A stretch of DNA of 17,500 nucleotides from Neocallimastix lanati (nom. inval.) (GCA_016946835.1 JACVTC010000002.1:100001-117500); one strand, 5' to 3'. Counted from the stretch's first letter, positions 1 through 11,039 are shown. The notes: generated from the letters alone by a model not told the origin. A program made the numbers and translations.

Positions 1-914
1 TTACTATCTTCAACAAGTTTAATATCTAGTGGTAAATTTAATTCCTTTGCCATCTTAATGAAATTCTTTACACTGGCATGTACATCACTTGCAGCTTGTT
101 GCATTTTAGGAACGGCATCTGGTGGTGGCCAAATTTGAGAAGCGGTTTTCGTAGTGACAACTAATTTAGATAAGGAATTCATAATATGCTTATGAAGTTG
201 TTTTAAACTTTTATTACCAGTAAGAACTGGAGAGTCGCGCTTAGCAGTATTAGAGGCGTAGAGCATGGTACGAATGGTTTCAACAATTGAAGTTGAATGA
301 CTGATATATAATTCCTTCTTATTTACACGAGCAGAAGTGTAGAGTTGTTGTAAACAATAATAAATATCATTTGAGAGTTTTTCCCAGGTTAATTCACCAG
401 CCTTTGGACTAGTGGAATAGCTGATATCTTCATTAATAGAAACGAAGGAATTAGAATTTGAACGTTTTTTTATTAATTCACCGGTTTCCATATTAATATC
501 TTCCAAAGACCAACAGGTTTCATCGGTTTCCTTATTATAATAGTAAGGACGCTCATCCTGAGTATACTTAACACCCCAATTTCTTGGAAGATGTTCCTTA
601 CTTTTATTACTCATAGTATCACTTATTGATTTTATTAAAGGATATTCATAGGAAACTTCTTGAGTTTGAGAATTAACATAGTATTGATTACCTTGGGCGT
701 CTAATTGAGGATACCATTGTACGGTTTGATTTTCTTCTACATAAGTTTCAGTAACATAATTAGATGGGAACCAACCTCTTTCACCATTACAAATACCATC
801 CCACCATCCAGAATCTAAACGACTAATGACCTGAATAATATCCCCTTGTTTAAATGAAAGTTGGGAATCATCTTGACCATAAAAGTCAAACTTTGCTTCA
901 ACGTGTGTTAACAT
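1..914 (-). CDS. Cdc25-type Ras guanine-nucleotide exchange factor, N-terminal part (SH3-WW), runs off left edge
   Basis: Open frame of 304 codons from ATG at 914-912 to the window edge, no stop and no visible intron. Residues 3-56 are an SH3 domain (AKFDF, SGWWDG and GWFPSNYV motifs). Residues 109-138 are a WW domain (LPRNW...YYYN...TCW). Residues 66-92 form a WW-like segment whose second Trp is Tyr. Residues 177-290 match the helical region of fungal Cdc25 proteins, with SKLVVTTKTASQIWPPPDA at 249-267 as the most recognisable part. In known relatives a RasGEF_N and a catalytic CDC25 domain follow; they would lie left of base 1. Such proteins activate Ras by releasing GDP at membranes, upstream of adenylyl cyclase or MAPK signalling; SH3 and WW parts bind proline-rich partners. 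The start is fixed by an in-frame TAA at 959-957 with no ATG between, and by SH3 beginning at residue 3. A purine stands at -3. Family assignment is confident from domain order; substrate specificity is inferred. Confidence 0.88.
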   Translation of the reverse strand, partial: MLTHVEAKFDFYGQDDSQLSFKQGDIIQVISRLDSGWWDGICNGERGWFPSNYVTETYVEENQTVQWYPQLDAQGNQYYVNSQTQEVSYEYPLIKSISDTMSNKSKEHLPRNWGVKYTQDERPYYYNKETDETCWSLEDINMETGELIKKRSNSNSFVSINEDISYSTSPKAGELTWEKLSNDIYYCLQQLYTSARVNKKELYISHSTSIVETIRTMLYASNTAKRDSPVLTGNKSLKQLHKHIMNSLSKLVVTTKTASQIWPPPDAVPKMQQAASDVHASVKNFIKMAKELNLPLDIKLVEDS

Positions 915-3505
915 CTTGATATTAATTATATTTATAATAAAATTATAAATAAAAAATTAAAAAATAAAAATAAAAATAAAAATATGATAAAGAAAATGAA
1001 AAAAAAAAAAAAGGAAAAAAAAAGGAAAAAATTATAATATATATTATATATTTATAGCGTTAAACAAAAAAAAAATATTTAATTTTTTTTTTTTTTGTAA
1101 TTGTTGCTGTTTGTTCTATTGGTTTGTTTTTTCTTTCTTATTTATATATATATATAATTTTTTATGGTATTTTCTTTACTTACAAATAAAAAAAAAAACT
1201 TTTTTTTTGTATGTGTAATAAAATAAAAATAAAAAAAAATAATTCTTTATTTAAATAATATCAAAATACTATTTTATTTTATTTATCTATTGAGATAAAT
1301 ATTTTTCTTTAAATTTTCTTTTTTTATATAATTTTTTTAAAAAAATATTTAAATTAAAGAAAAAAAATATTATATATATATAAATTGAAATGAAAGTTGT
1401 TTTTTTTTCTTTTGAATTATATATATATAAATAGTACAAAAAAATGAAAATAAAATAAAATAATAATGAATATAAATAACTATATTTACAATAAAAGTTT
1501 ATTTACTTTTTTTTAATATTAGAATTATTATTATTTCGTAGTTGATTTAAATCTTTTTTTTTTTTTTTTTGACAAAAAAATAAATATTAGATATAAATCT
1601 TTTTTTTTTTTGTTCTTAAATATTGAATTTTTTTTTGTTAATTTCCTTTGTCGAAAAAAGGGTTTTTTTTTTTTTGAACTGAGTTTCCTGTATCTATAAA
1701 TAAGTTATTTAAGCGTGTTATTATAAGATAGTTATTATTTTTATTTATTTATTTACTAATAAAATAATGTTGATTTGTTATTTTTTTTTCCTCTCTTATT
1801 ATTTAACTTTATTATTATTAAAATTTTTTAATATAATAATAATATTTATATAATAAAAAAGATTTAAAAATAAAATAATACTATTTTTATATATTTACAG
1901 TTTTGATAATATAATAACTTATCCTTTTGTTGTTGTTTTGTTATTATTTCTGTATATTTATTGTTATTATTTTGAATTATTCAAAAAAAAAAATAAAAAT
2001 ATAATATTAATTCTTTTAATTCACTATTCCAATTATATTTAAATTTTTATTATATTTCTATATTATTTTTTATATTCTCTATTCTCTTTATTTGTTTAAA
2101 AATTAATTATTAACTATGATTGATTTGTTTTTGGTTAGTTTTTACAATTTCAGATAGATCGTATAAATAACTCTTATTTTTATTTAGTATGATTTATAAT
2201 TAATTCTTACTTTTATATTATTTTTTTTTAATTATAAATAATGCTTATTTTATTTTATAAATCCTATATACAATTATAAACAAAATAAGTAATTGAAAAA
2301 TATGAAAAAAAAATATTTTAGTACTTCTATCTTTCTTAAACAAGTTTCTTTCTTATTTTTATAGTTTAAAATATTAAATAGTTTGTTTTTTTTTATTTTA
2401 TATATATATAATTAACATTATTGTGAAGTATTTACTTTTAATATTCTTTTAATCCATAGTTTAGTTTTTTTTTCAATTAAATATTGTTCTTCCTTCGAAA
2501 TACTTTGTACTTAATAGAAAAAAAAAAGTGTAACAATAATAAATTATAATTTTTTTTACTAATTATTACAATAAAAAAATTAATTTTTATATTAGTATTA
2601 TTATAAATTTTTTTTCTATTTTATTTGTTACATACAAAAATAATTTAAAAATAAAAGTACTCATATAAAAACATAATAAACTATACTATAAACTATACTA
2701 TTTCATCTTTTTTTTCGGTTCAATGAAATAAATTCAAAATATATTTATTTATTTATTTTGATTTAAGTACTTTTAATAATAATATTAATAATAATTCTTA
2801 ACAATTTTATTTTATATTATTTGTTCTCTTACTTTGATGCTGTTGATTTTTCTTACTTCCTTTTATAATTAGATATACTTTTTCTTCTTCTTTTTTTTTT
2901 TTCTTTCTTTCTTTCAAATTATTTACTGTACAATCGATTATTTTTTTTTTTCACTTTTTTTTTTATATATTTACAATATCTTTAAAATAAAAAAAAAAAA
3001 AAAAAAAAAAGGAAGAAAAGGTTTTAAAAATATCAATAAATAAATAAAAAAATATATATATAAATATATAAAAAAAATTATAATAAACTGATTTATTTTG
3101 AAAAAAAAAAGAAAAAAAAAAGATTTTTTTTATATAAATTTATTTATTTAAATAGAATCTAATTTAAAATTCAGAAGAAAGAAATGAAAAGAAAAAAAAA
3201 AAAAAAAAAAAAGATTAAAAAAAATTTAATTTTTTTTTTTTTTTTTTTTTATTAACGTTTACAATATAAAAGAATATATATATTTTTTTTCTTATAAGAA
3301 AAAAAAAAAAAAAAGAAAAAGAAAATAGTAAAATATATATATTTATATTTAAATATAAATATTTCTTCTTTTGTATTTTTATTTGTTTTTCGTAACGAAT
3401 TAATAAAAAACTAAAAGAAGAAGAAGAAAAATTAAAGACAAAAAGAAATAAAGAAAAAAAAAATAAAAAAAAATAAATATGAAAAAAAATATTTTAGTAA
3501 ATGAA

Positions 3506-3539
<34 letters not shown>

Positions 3540-3640
3540 TATTTATTATTATTTTTATTTTTATTTTTTTTTTTTTTCTGTTTTCTTCTTTTTCCTTTTT
3601 TGGTTCAAATAACAAAACTTTTTATGATTATTAAAAAGTG
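915..3640. other. AT-rich 5' flank of the RasGEF gene and intergenic DNA, no gene
   Basis: The bases next to 914 must hold the RasGEF 5' UTR and promoter, but no convincing TATA box or factor site stands out because the whole region is A and T. Notable are long homopolymers: A at 2989-3010 (22) and 3192-3212 (21), T at 3230-3250 (21), plus many 8-15-base runs. Poly(dA:dT) tracts commonly keep nucleosomes off fungal promoters; that role here is inference. A short (AAAT)n tract lies near 3500-3535. All frames are short and low in complexity; an apparent 71-codon frame at 3615-3400 (-) is lysine/isoleucine/phenylalanine-rich and judged spurious. Confidence 0.6.
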
Positions 3641-4445
3641 AAATTAAATTATATTATATTTATTATTTATTAATAAATATTCTTTTTATTTATTTATTAT
3701 TTATTATTTATTATTATATATTTATTATTTATTAATAAATACTTCTTTTTTTTATTATTTATTATTTATTATTTATTATTTATTATTTCTTTTTTTTATT
3801 ATTTATTATTTATTATTTATTATTTATTATTTATTAATAAATACTCTTTTAATTTATTTATTATTATTATTTATTATTTATTATTTATTAATAAATACTC
3901 TTTTTATTTATTTATTATTTATTATTTAGTATTTATTATTTATTATTTATTAATAAATACTCTTTTTATTTATTTATTATTTATTATTTATTATTTAATT
4001 ATTTATTTATTATTTATTATTTATTATTTATTATTTATTATTTATTATTTATTATTTAATTATTTATTTATTATTTATTATTTATTATTTATTATTTATT
4101 ATTTATTATTTATTAATAAATACTCTTTTTATTTATTTATTATTTATTATTTAGTATTTATTATTTATTATTTATTAATAAATACTCTTTTTATTTATTT
4201 ATTATTTATTATTTAGTATTTATTATTTATTATTTATTAATAAATACTCTTTTTATTTATTTATTATTTATTATTTATTTATTATTTATTATTTATTATT
4301 TATTATTTATTATTTATTATTTATTATTTATTATTTATTATTTATTATTTAATTATTTATTTATTATTTATTATTTATTATTTATTATTTATTATTTATT
4401 ATTTATTATTTATTATTTATTATTTATTTATTATTTATTTTATTA
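3640..4445 (+). repeat. TTATTTA heptamer array with palindrome-core units, partly 62-bp periodic
   Basis: Nearly the whole stretch is (TTATTTA)n with (TTTA)n slippage. The core TATTTATTAATAAATA followed by CTCTTTTT, or close variants, recurs: the TACTC element begins at 3842, 3896, 3958, 4121, 4183 and 4245, with degenerate copies near 3680 and 3745. Steps 3896-3958, 4121-4183 and 4183-4245 are each exactly 62 bp, and each of those units carries the same TTAGTATTTA variant, so these are higher-order tandem units rather than random slippage. The top strand is the stop-free, T-rich sense. No gene. Confidence 0.9.
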
Positions 4446-6410
4446 TTATAATTAAATATTTATTATGTCTAAATATTAATTAGTAAGGATTAAATATACA
4501 ATTCAATCAAAAATAATTCATTAATGATTTAGATAAATAACCATTATTTTTATATTTATTTATTATTTAATTATTATTTACTTATTTAATTATTATTTAT
4601 ATATTTATTTAATTAGTATTTATTTATTATTTATTTATTTAATTATTATTTATATATATATTTAATTATTATTTATTTACATTTATTTTATCTCATTTTT
4701 AATAATAAAAATGTTTTTTTTTTTTATAAAAAATGATTAAATTAATTATTAAATAAAGTTTATAATCGAATAAAAAAAGTTTATAAAATAAAATTTACTT
4801 TTTATCTATAATATATTATTTTATATAAAAATAAAAATTTGTATATTAGAATATATTTTTATTAATATATGAAAATATATTCATTTATTTTTTTATAAAT
4901 TTATTTACATATCAATAAATAAATAAAATAAATACAAATGAATTGAAACTAATATTTATAATTAAATTATTTCTTCCATATATTATTTCTTATAATAAAA
5001 ATATAAAGTAATATATTACATTCTATAATATAAAAGTCAATTGCAATATATACCTATTAAATACAAATAAAGCTGATATAAATAAATGATTTTCAATAAA
5101 ATAAATTATAAATATATAACAATGAATAAATGAATAGATGAATAAATTAATATTTAAATTCATTACTAAATATAAATAAATGAATAAATAAATGTTTTTT
5201 ATTGAATTTATAGTTTATTGGTAAGTAGTACAAAAAAGAAATATTTAATTTAAGCTAAATCATATTAAATAATTATTTTAAATAAATAAAAAAAGGAAAT
5301 ATTATATTAAATAATATATAGTCAATTATAGTAATATATATTACAATAATATTAAAATATGATTTATTTTATAATCTATATTTAAATTGAATCTCTCATT
5401 ATATATTAATCTATCCTATATTTGTGATAAAAAGAATAAATATATAAATGAATAGAATCAATTTTATATATAATTTGTATTATTATTTATATTATTATTT
5501 ATATTAATATTATTATTATACTATTTAAATTATTAAATTATTTATATATTATTTTAATATTTTAATATTTATTAATATATAGAGTATAATCAATTAACTA
5601 AATTAAAATAGAATAAATTATAATATATTAAACTAGTATAAACATTATATAAGATAATTTATATTTTGCATAAAATGTGATTCAATTCCAATATATAAAT
5701 AATTTTTTTTATTTATTCAAAAATAAATGAATTTAAAAATAAAATAAAATTATAATAAATAAAATTAAATACACTTATATTTATTTAAATTTTCACGATA
5801 CAAATAAATTTTTTTTTTACTTATTTTAAAGTTAATTTATTAAAATAATAAATATAATGTGAAATGTGATAAATTAAATTTTATATAGTTTAAATGGGCC
5901 ATTATAATTAAATTAAATAATATTACTTAATATATTACATTCAATTAGATAGTAGAGTCAACCATCTATTTTTTATTTTTTATTATTTTTTATTTTACTC
6001 TTTATTTTAAACTATTTGGTGAATAAAATTAAATTAAAATTAAATTAAAATGATATTAAATTATATTAAATTAAATTAAATTATATTATATTATATTATA
6101 TTAAAATAAAATTATTAAATTAATTTAAATTAAATTAATAAATTATTAAATTAAATTTAAATATAAAATATAAAAAAGATATAAATTTAATTTCATTTTA
6201 TTTAATAATTTAAATTAATTAAATTTAATTAAATTTTAAATGATCAAATCAAATTAAAAAAAAAAGTCTATATTACATTACATTAATATCGTTAGATGAA
6301 TAAATTAAGATAAAATTAAAATGGTTGGATATTTCTAAATTAAATAATTTATAATTAAATCAAATAAAAATGTATTTTATTTATTTCTTATGTATTTTAA
6401 ATTTAATATA
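4446..6410. other. AT-rich intergenic DNA of mixed sequence, no gene seen
   Basis: This is less repetitive than its neighbours but still almost entirely A and T, with no open frame of credible composition. It starts with short (TTTA)/(TTAA)-rich tracts at 4555-4680 and contains (ATTAA)/(ATTAT)-type pentamer slippage at 6025-6115. The string TAATATATTACATTC occurs twice, at about 5009 and 5928, each followed some 16-18 bases later by GTCAA, which hints at an old dispersed repeat too decayed to name. Confidence 0.5.
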
Positions 6411-6484
6411 AAATAATAATAATAATAATAATAATAAATAATAAATAATAAATAATAATAATAATAATAAATAATAATAATAAA
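6411..6484. repeat. (AAT)n / AATAAAT microsatellite
   Basis: Perfect and interrupted AAT triplets mixed with the AATAAAT heptamer, which is the bottom-strand sense of the TTATTTA arrays seen elsewhere. It is a simple-sequence tract with no coding content. Confidence 0.9.
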
Positions 6485-6668
6485 TATAAATAAATGACTA
6501 TAGATATAAATGAATGAAATAAATAAAAAAAAAAAGTTTCATTGTATTGTATCATAATAAAAATTAATAATTAAAAAGTTTTAAATATTAATTATTATTA
6601 TGATACAATAATTAAAATGTAGAAAAGTTTTAATTTGTTGAAAATGTAGTAATGTAATCTATAAGGTC

Positions 6669-6670
6669 TT

Positions 6671-6769
<99 letters not shown>

Positions 6770-6770
6770 T
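6669..6770 (+). repeat. (TTTA)n tetranucleotide microsatellite, about 25 units
   Basis: About 100 bases of uninterrupted TTTA units. It joins directly to the heptamer array on its right, so the two repeat classes probably interconvert by slippage. The uninterrupted state suggests recent expansion. Confidence 0.95.
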
Positions 6771-7010
6771 TATTTATTAATAAATACTCTTTTTATTATT
6801 TATTATTTATTATATATTAATAAATACTCTTTTTATTATTTATTATTTATTATTTATTATTTATTATTTATTATTTATTATTTATTAATAAATACTCTTT
6901 TTATTATTATTTATTATTCAATTATTATTTATTATTTATTAATAAATACTCTTTTTTTTATTATTTATTTATTAATAAATACTCTTTTTATTATTATTTT
7001 ATTATTTATT
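6771..7010 (+). repeat. Heptamer array with five palindrome-core units
   Basis: TTATTTA-type DNA carrying five cores (TTTATTAATAAATACTC then a T run); the TACTC elements start at 6785, 6825, 6893, 6948 and 6980. The 40-bp and 68-bp steps differ by whole heptamers (40 + 4 x 7), showing that units grow by adding heptamers between cores. Same sense as the arrays at 3.6 and 9.7 kb. Confidence 0.92.
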
Positions 7011-7500
7011 ATATATATGTATATTATTAATCGAATTAAATAATTTCTCAATAAATGACTTAATAATTAATTAATTAATTAATTATATAGATTAAAACTT
7101 CTTATTAAATATATTTATATGGATAAAAATACAGAAAAATAATTTATTTTTACAAAAAAATAAAAAAAACAAGATAATATAAAAGAAAAGAAAATGAAAA
7201 AGAAAAAGTGTTTATTTTGATTAAAATAAAGAAAAAAAAAATAAAATGAAATAAAAAAATTAAATTTTAAATTTGTTTAAATCATTATTAAAAAAAAAAT
7301 AAGAAAGTAAAATAAGAAATAAAAAATTATAAAGACTAATAATAACTAAATCAACTTATTATGTAGTTTATATAATAATTATAATTAATAATAATAGCCA
7401 AAAATAAAAATAAAAACAAAAATAAAAATAAAATATATATATATATATTAAATAAATATATATTAAATAAATATGATTGATAACAATAGAAATATAATTA

Positions 7501-7501
<1 letters not shown>
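7011..7501. other. AT-rich spacer, no gene seen
   Basis: A-rich on the top strand with short poly(A) runs, a (TTAA)n tract near 7060-7085 and a (TA)n tract at about 7433-7449. There is no open frame with protein-like composition and no RNA gene recognised. Confidence 0.5.
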
Positions 7502-7551
<50 letters not shown>

Positions 7552-7598
7552 TATAATTATTATTTATTATTATTATTATTTATAATTATTATTTATTA
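7502..7598 (+). repeat. (TTA)n microsatellite with duplicated TTATAATTATTATTTATTA end
   Basis: About sixteen TTA triplets (7502-7550), followed by two copies of a 19-base variant segment separated by more TTA triplets. Simple slippage DNA. Confidence 0.9.
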
Positions 7599-7795
7599 AA
7601 AATAAAGTCAATTTTTTTTTAGTTTGTTTTGTTGAATATAAATATAAATTTTAATATAAATTAATTAGGTATAAAAAAATATAAAATTGGTTGATGGGAT
7701 AAAGTATCAAAAAAAAAAGAAATTTTTTTTATTCTTCTTATTTTATAACAATTGAACAATGGAACAATGTATTTGTATATGTATTTTATTCAAAT
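7599..7795. other. AT-rich spacer ahead of the 44-bp minisatellite
   Basis: Slightly more mixed in composition than the surrounding desert, with a short direct repeat GAACAATG at 7754-7770. No gene recognised. Confidence 0.4.
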
Positions 7796-8191
7796 TCTAT
7801 CTGTCCTCTAATTATATTCATTATTCTTAACCATTTCATTCTATCTGTCCTCTAATTATATTCATTATTCTTAACCATTTCATTCTATCTGTCCTCTAAT
7901 TATATTCATTATTCTTAACCATTTCATTCTATCTGTCCTCTAATTATATTCATTATTCTTAACCATTTCATTCTATCTGTCCTCTAATTATATTCATTAT
8001 TCTTAACCATTTCATTCTATCTGTCCTCTAATTATATTCATTATTCTTAACCATTTCATTCTATCTGTCCTCTAATTATATTCATTATTCTTAACCATTT
8101 CATTCTATCTGTCCTCTAATTATATTCATTATTCTTAACCATTTCATTCTATCTTTCCTCTAATTATATTCATTATTCTTAACCATTTCAT
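7796..8191 (+). repeat. 44-bp minisatellite, nine tandem copies
   Basis: Units begin at 7796, 7840, 7884, 7928, 7972, 8016, 8060, 8104 and 8148. The first eight are identical; the ninth has one change (G to T at unit position 8, base 8155). A few bases of a tenth follow from 8192. Each unit runs from TCTATCTGTCCTCTAATTAT to CTTAACCATTTCAT and is of normal complexity, unrelated to the TTATTTA family. Forty-four is not a multiple of three and stops occur in all top-strand frames, so it is not a protein repeat. Near-perfect identity indicates recent expansion or homogenisation. Confidence 0.97.
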
Positions 8192-8320
8192 TCTATATTT
8201 ATTTAATTCATATAAAAATTATAAATGAAAGTAATACCAATTAAAATGTAATGAATTAATAAATAATTAAATAATTGAATAATAAATAATTAATAATTAA
8301 TAATTAAATAATAATATTTA
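8192..8320. other. AT-rich spacer with degenerate AATAAT tract
   Basis: A short run with (TTAATAA)-type repeats at 8270-8320 in the bottom-strand sense of the heptamer family. No gene. Confidence 0.4.
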
Positions 8321-8391
8321 ATAATAATAGTAGTAGTAGTAATAATAATAATAGTAATAGTAATAGTAATAGTAATAGTAATAATAAATAA
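8321..8391. repeat. (TAG)n/(TAATAG)n compound microsatellite
   Basis: Starts with TAG triplets, then AAT triplets, then about six TAATAG hexamers, grading back to AAT. Simple sequence. Confidence 0.9.
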
Positions 8392-8940
8392 AATATTATT
8401 ATAACATATTATTATTAGTAATATTATATATTATTAAGCTAATAAAACTTTTTCTTATATTTTTCTTTTTTCTTTTTCTTTTTATTTTTTTTTTTTTTAT
8501 TTTTTGGTATTTATTAATATTTTTTTATTTTATTTTATGCGTGCTTATAACTTTAACTTGATTAACATAATAAATGTAATATGCATACGTAAAAAAAAAA
8601 ATAAAAAATAAATAATAAAAATAAAAAAAAAAAAAAAAAGAATAGTTAATAATACGGACAGTTTTAGTTTAAAAATCTTAAAACATTAAAATTGAGATGC
8701 TTTAAATAAAGACATCGTTCATTACTACTTTGGAATAAAAATAAAATTATTAAATAGATATTTAAGCAACATAATTAAAATATAATAAAAATAAAAATAA
8801 TAATAAAAATTAAAATTAAAATAAAAATTAAAATTAAAATAAAAATAAAATAATTAAATAATTAACATAAATAATTAAACATAAAAAAAATAATTTATTC
8901 CTATCTTCTTCTAATGTGTAAATTTACTTTATTGAATGAT
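8392..8940. other. AT-rich intergenic DNA, no gene seen
   Basis: Includes poly(T) and poly(A) runs at 8470-8515 and 8590-8640, a less AT-biased patch at 8640-8730, and (TAAAA)/(TTAAAA) tracts at 8780-8860. The patch at 8640-8730 has no recognisable RNA fold or frame. Confidence 0.45.
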
Positions 8941-9012
8941 CGTTTTTTTATTTTTTTCCCTCTTATTACTTTTTTTTTTCAAGAATAAGAGGGAAAAAAA
9001 AATAAAAAAACG
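8941..9012. repeat. Long inverted repeat: 27/29-bp arms, 16-base loop
   Basis: Left arm 8941-8967 begins CGTTTTTTTA and ends CCCTCTTATT. The right arm, 8984-9012, is its reverse complement except for two extra A residues. The loop is 8968-8983. The CCCTC/GAGGG core makes chance pairing of homopolymers an insufficient explanation. It could extrude as a cruciform, fold in RNA, or be the remains of a foldback or miniature inverted-repeat element; no target duplication is visible. Confidence 0.9.
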
Positions 9013-9305
9013 AAGTAAAACTTTCAATAATTAAAATTTAAAATTTTAATAGTTTAATATAATTAAATAATAATTAAGTGAGTAAAGAGAGAATAAAAAA
9101 AAGAAAGAAATTAAATTCCATTTAATTATGCGAAAAAATAAAATAACATAAAAGAAAAAAAAAATTAAAAGAAAGTAAAGTAAACTAAAATAAAAGAAAT
9201 AATTAAAAGTAAAATTTTAAATTTTAAATTTTTAATTTTAAATTTATTTTAAAAAAAAAAAAAAAAAAAATTAAATTATAGTTTGTGTGACATTTTGTTA
9301 AAATT
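9013..9305. other. AT-rich spacer with 20-A run
   Basis: A-rich top strand, with AAATTTTAAATTT-type palindromic stretches at 9205-9245 and an uninterrupted A run at 9251-9270. No gene. Confidence 0.5.
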
Positions 9306-9365
9306 TAAATTAAATTAAATTAAATTAAATTAAATTAAATTAAATTAAATTAAATTAAATTAAAT
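9306..9365 (+). repeat. (TAAAT)n pentanucleotide microsatellite, 12 perfect units
   Basis: Twelve uninterrupted TAAAT units in 60 bases. Confidence 0.95.
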
Positions 9366-9713
9366 AAAAATATAAAAAAAAAAAAAAGAAAAATTATTAA
9401 TAATCCATTATTTATTTATCTATTTACTTATTTATATTTATATACATTTATTTATTATTTAATTTATTTATTCATATATTTATATTTATATTCATTTATT
9501 TATTATTTAGTTGTATTTGTTGTATATTAGTGTATACTATGAAAATATATTCAAATTAAACAACCAATATACCATAAAATAATAAATAAACTTTTAATCC
9601 TATTCAAAAACCATTTTTTTTTTTTTGTAACACATTCTCATTGATTACTAAAAATAGAAATATATAAAATAAGAATTAAATATCGATTTTATTAATTCAT
9701 TATTGATTAATAA
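9366..9713. other. AT-rich spacer, no gene seen
   Basis: Contains two related (TTTA)-rich stretches at 9405-9510 with the pattern TTTATATTTATAT.CATTTATT, and a mixed-composition piece at 9510-9700 with no credible frame. Confidence 0.45.
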
Positions 9714-10330
9714 ATACACTTTTTATTATTTATTATTTATTATTTATTATTGATTAATAAATACACTTTTTATTATTTATTATTTATTATTTACTAATAA
9801 ATACTCTTTTTATTATTTATTATTTATTATTTATTAATAAATACTCTTTTTATTATTTATTATTTATTATTTATTAATAAATACTCTTTTTATTATTTAT
9901 TATTTATTATTTATTAATAAATACTCTTTTTATTATTTATTATTTATTATTTATTAATAAATACTCTTTTTATTATTTATTATTTATTATTTATTAATAA
10001 ATACTCTTTTTATTATTTATTATTTATTATTTATTAATAAATACTCTTTTTATTATTTATTATTTATTATTTATTAATAAATACTCTTTTTATTATTTAT
10101 TATTTATTATTTATTAATAAATACTCTTTTTATTATTTATTATTTATTATTTATTAATAAATACTCTTTTTATTATTTATTATTTATTATTTATTAATAA
10201 ATACTCTTTTTATTATTTATTATTTATTATTTATTATTTATTATTCAATTATTTATTATTCAATTATTTATTATTCAATTATTTATTATTTAATTATTTA
10301 TTATTTATTTTATTAATAAATACTCTTTTT
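9714..10330 (+). repeat. 40-bp minisatellite of the palindrome-core family; ten identical units at 9801-10200
   Basis: Cores begin at 9714 and 9761 (both with ATACAC instead of ATACTC) and then at 9801 and every 40 bases to 10201. The ten units 9801-10200 are identical to the base. Each holds the 16-bp perfect palindrome TATTTATTAATAAATA across the unit junction, then CTCTTTTT and heptamer filler. The left edge carries older variants (ATACAC, ACTAATAA), while the right edge degrades to TTATTCAA-interrupted heptamers and a final core at 10321. Homogeneous centre with variant edges is the usual pattern of unequal exchange. Confidence 0.97.
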
Positions 10331-11039
10331 ATTATTGTTTAATTATTTAATTATTTTATTTAACCTTACTTTATATTAAAATCTCTACTTTTATTTTATT
10401 TCTTTTCATTATTCTAATTTTATTTAGGGAGAAATTTTATTTAGTTGATTATTTATTTTTTATGTCATTTTTATGTTATTTTTATATCTTTTATTTCAAT
10501 TAATATTCTTTTTCTGCTTTTTATTTTAATTATTTTCCTATATCATAATAAAAAATTGCATTAAAAAAAAGTTAACAATGGCCAAAAAAAAAAAGGAATA
10601 ATTAATATAAAGCCTACTCAAATTTTATATATCTCTCTATATGTTTTTGCATTTTTTAAACTGTTATTTAAAAAAAAAAAAAAAAAAAAGAAGTATTTTT
10701 AGTATGATAAATTTTCATTAACTATCTAAAAAAATATTTTATATTCTTTTTTTTTTACTTTTTTTTATTTATTTTTTTTTTAATTATGACTATTTATGTA
10801 TCACATGTCATATATCACGTTACTTCACATATTGTATAAATTTATTAAGTATTATCCACGTGATATATACTAAATATTATTTATTAATAATTAAGATTTT
10901 ATTTTTATTTTATATCCAATGAATAAATTAAATTACTTAATTATTTAATTTATTTTAATTTATTTTTTATCATAATAAAAATGAAATAGATAAAAATAAT
11001 ATATTCTAATTAAATAAACAATTATATATAGAAGATAAA
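10331..11039. other. AT-rich intergenic DNA with an 11-bp inverted repeat, no gene seen
   Basis: Holds a 20-A run at 10670-10689 and an inverted repeat ATATATCACGT (10810-10820) / ACGTGATATAT (10858-10868) with a 37-base spacer; the right arm overlaps a CACGTG palindrome at 10857-10862. CACGTG is the binding core of bHLH regulators, but no gene lies nearby and function is not claimed. Confidence 0.5.

Noticed and set aside
3400-3615. 71-codon minus-strand frame with KKEKEENRKKKK start
   Set aside because: It is made of A-rich/T-rich simple sequence and an (AAAT)n tract; no protein-like composition.
7796-8191. CRISPR array
   Set aside because: The 44-bp units are directly tandem with no unique spacers, and the DNA is eukaryotic.
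7796-8191. Tandem tiny genes on the minus strand (15-codon frames with ATGA overlaps)
   Set aside because: The frame is a by-product of one random 44-bp unit being copied; no ribosome-coupling system is expected in a fungal nucleus.
9714-10330. Telomeric repeat tract
   Set aside because: Heptamer length recalls TTTAGGG-type telomeres, but the unit has no G run, is internal, and alternates orientation along the window.
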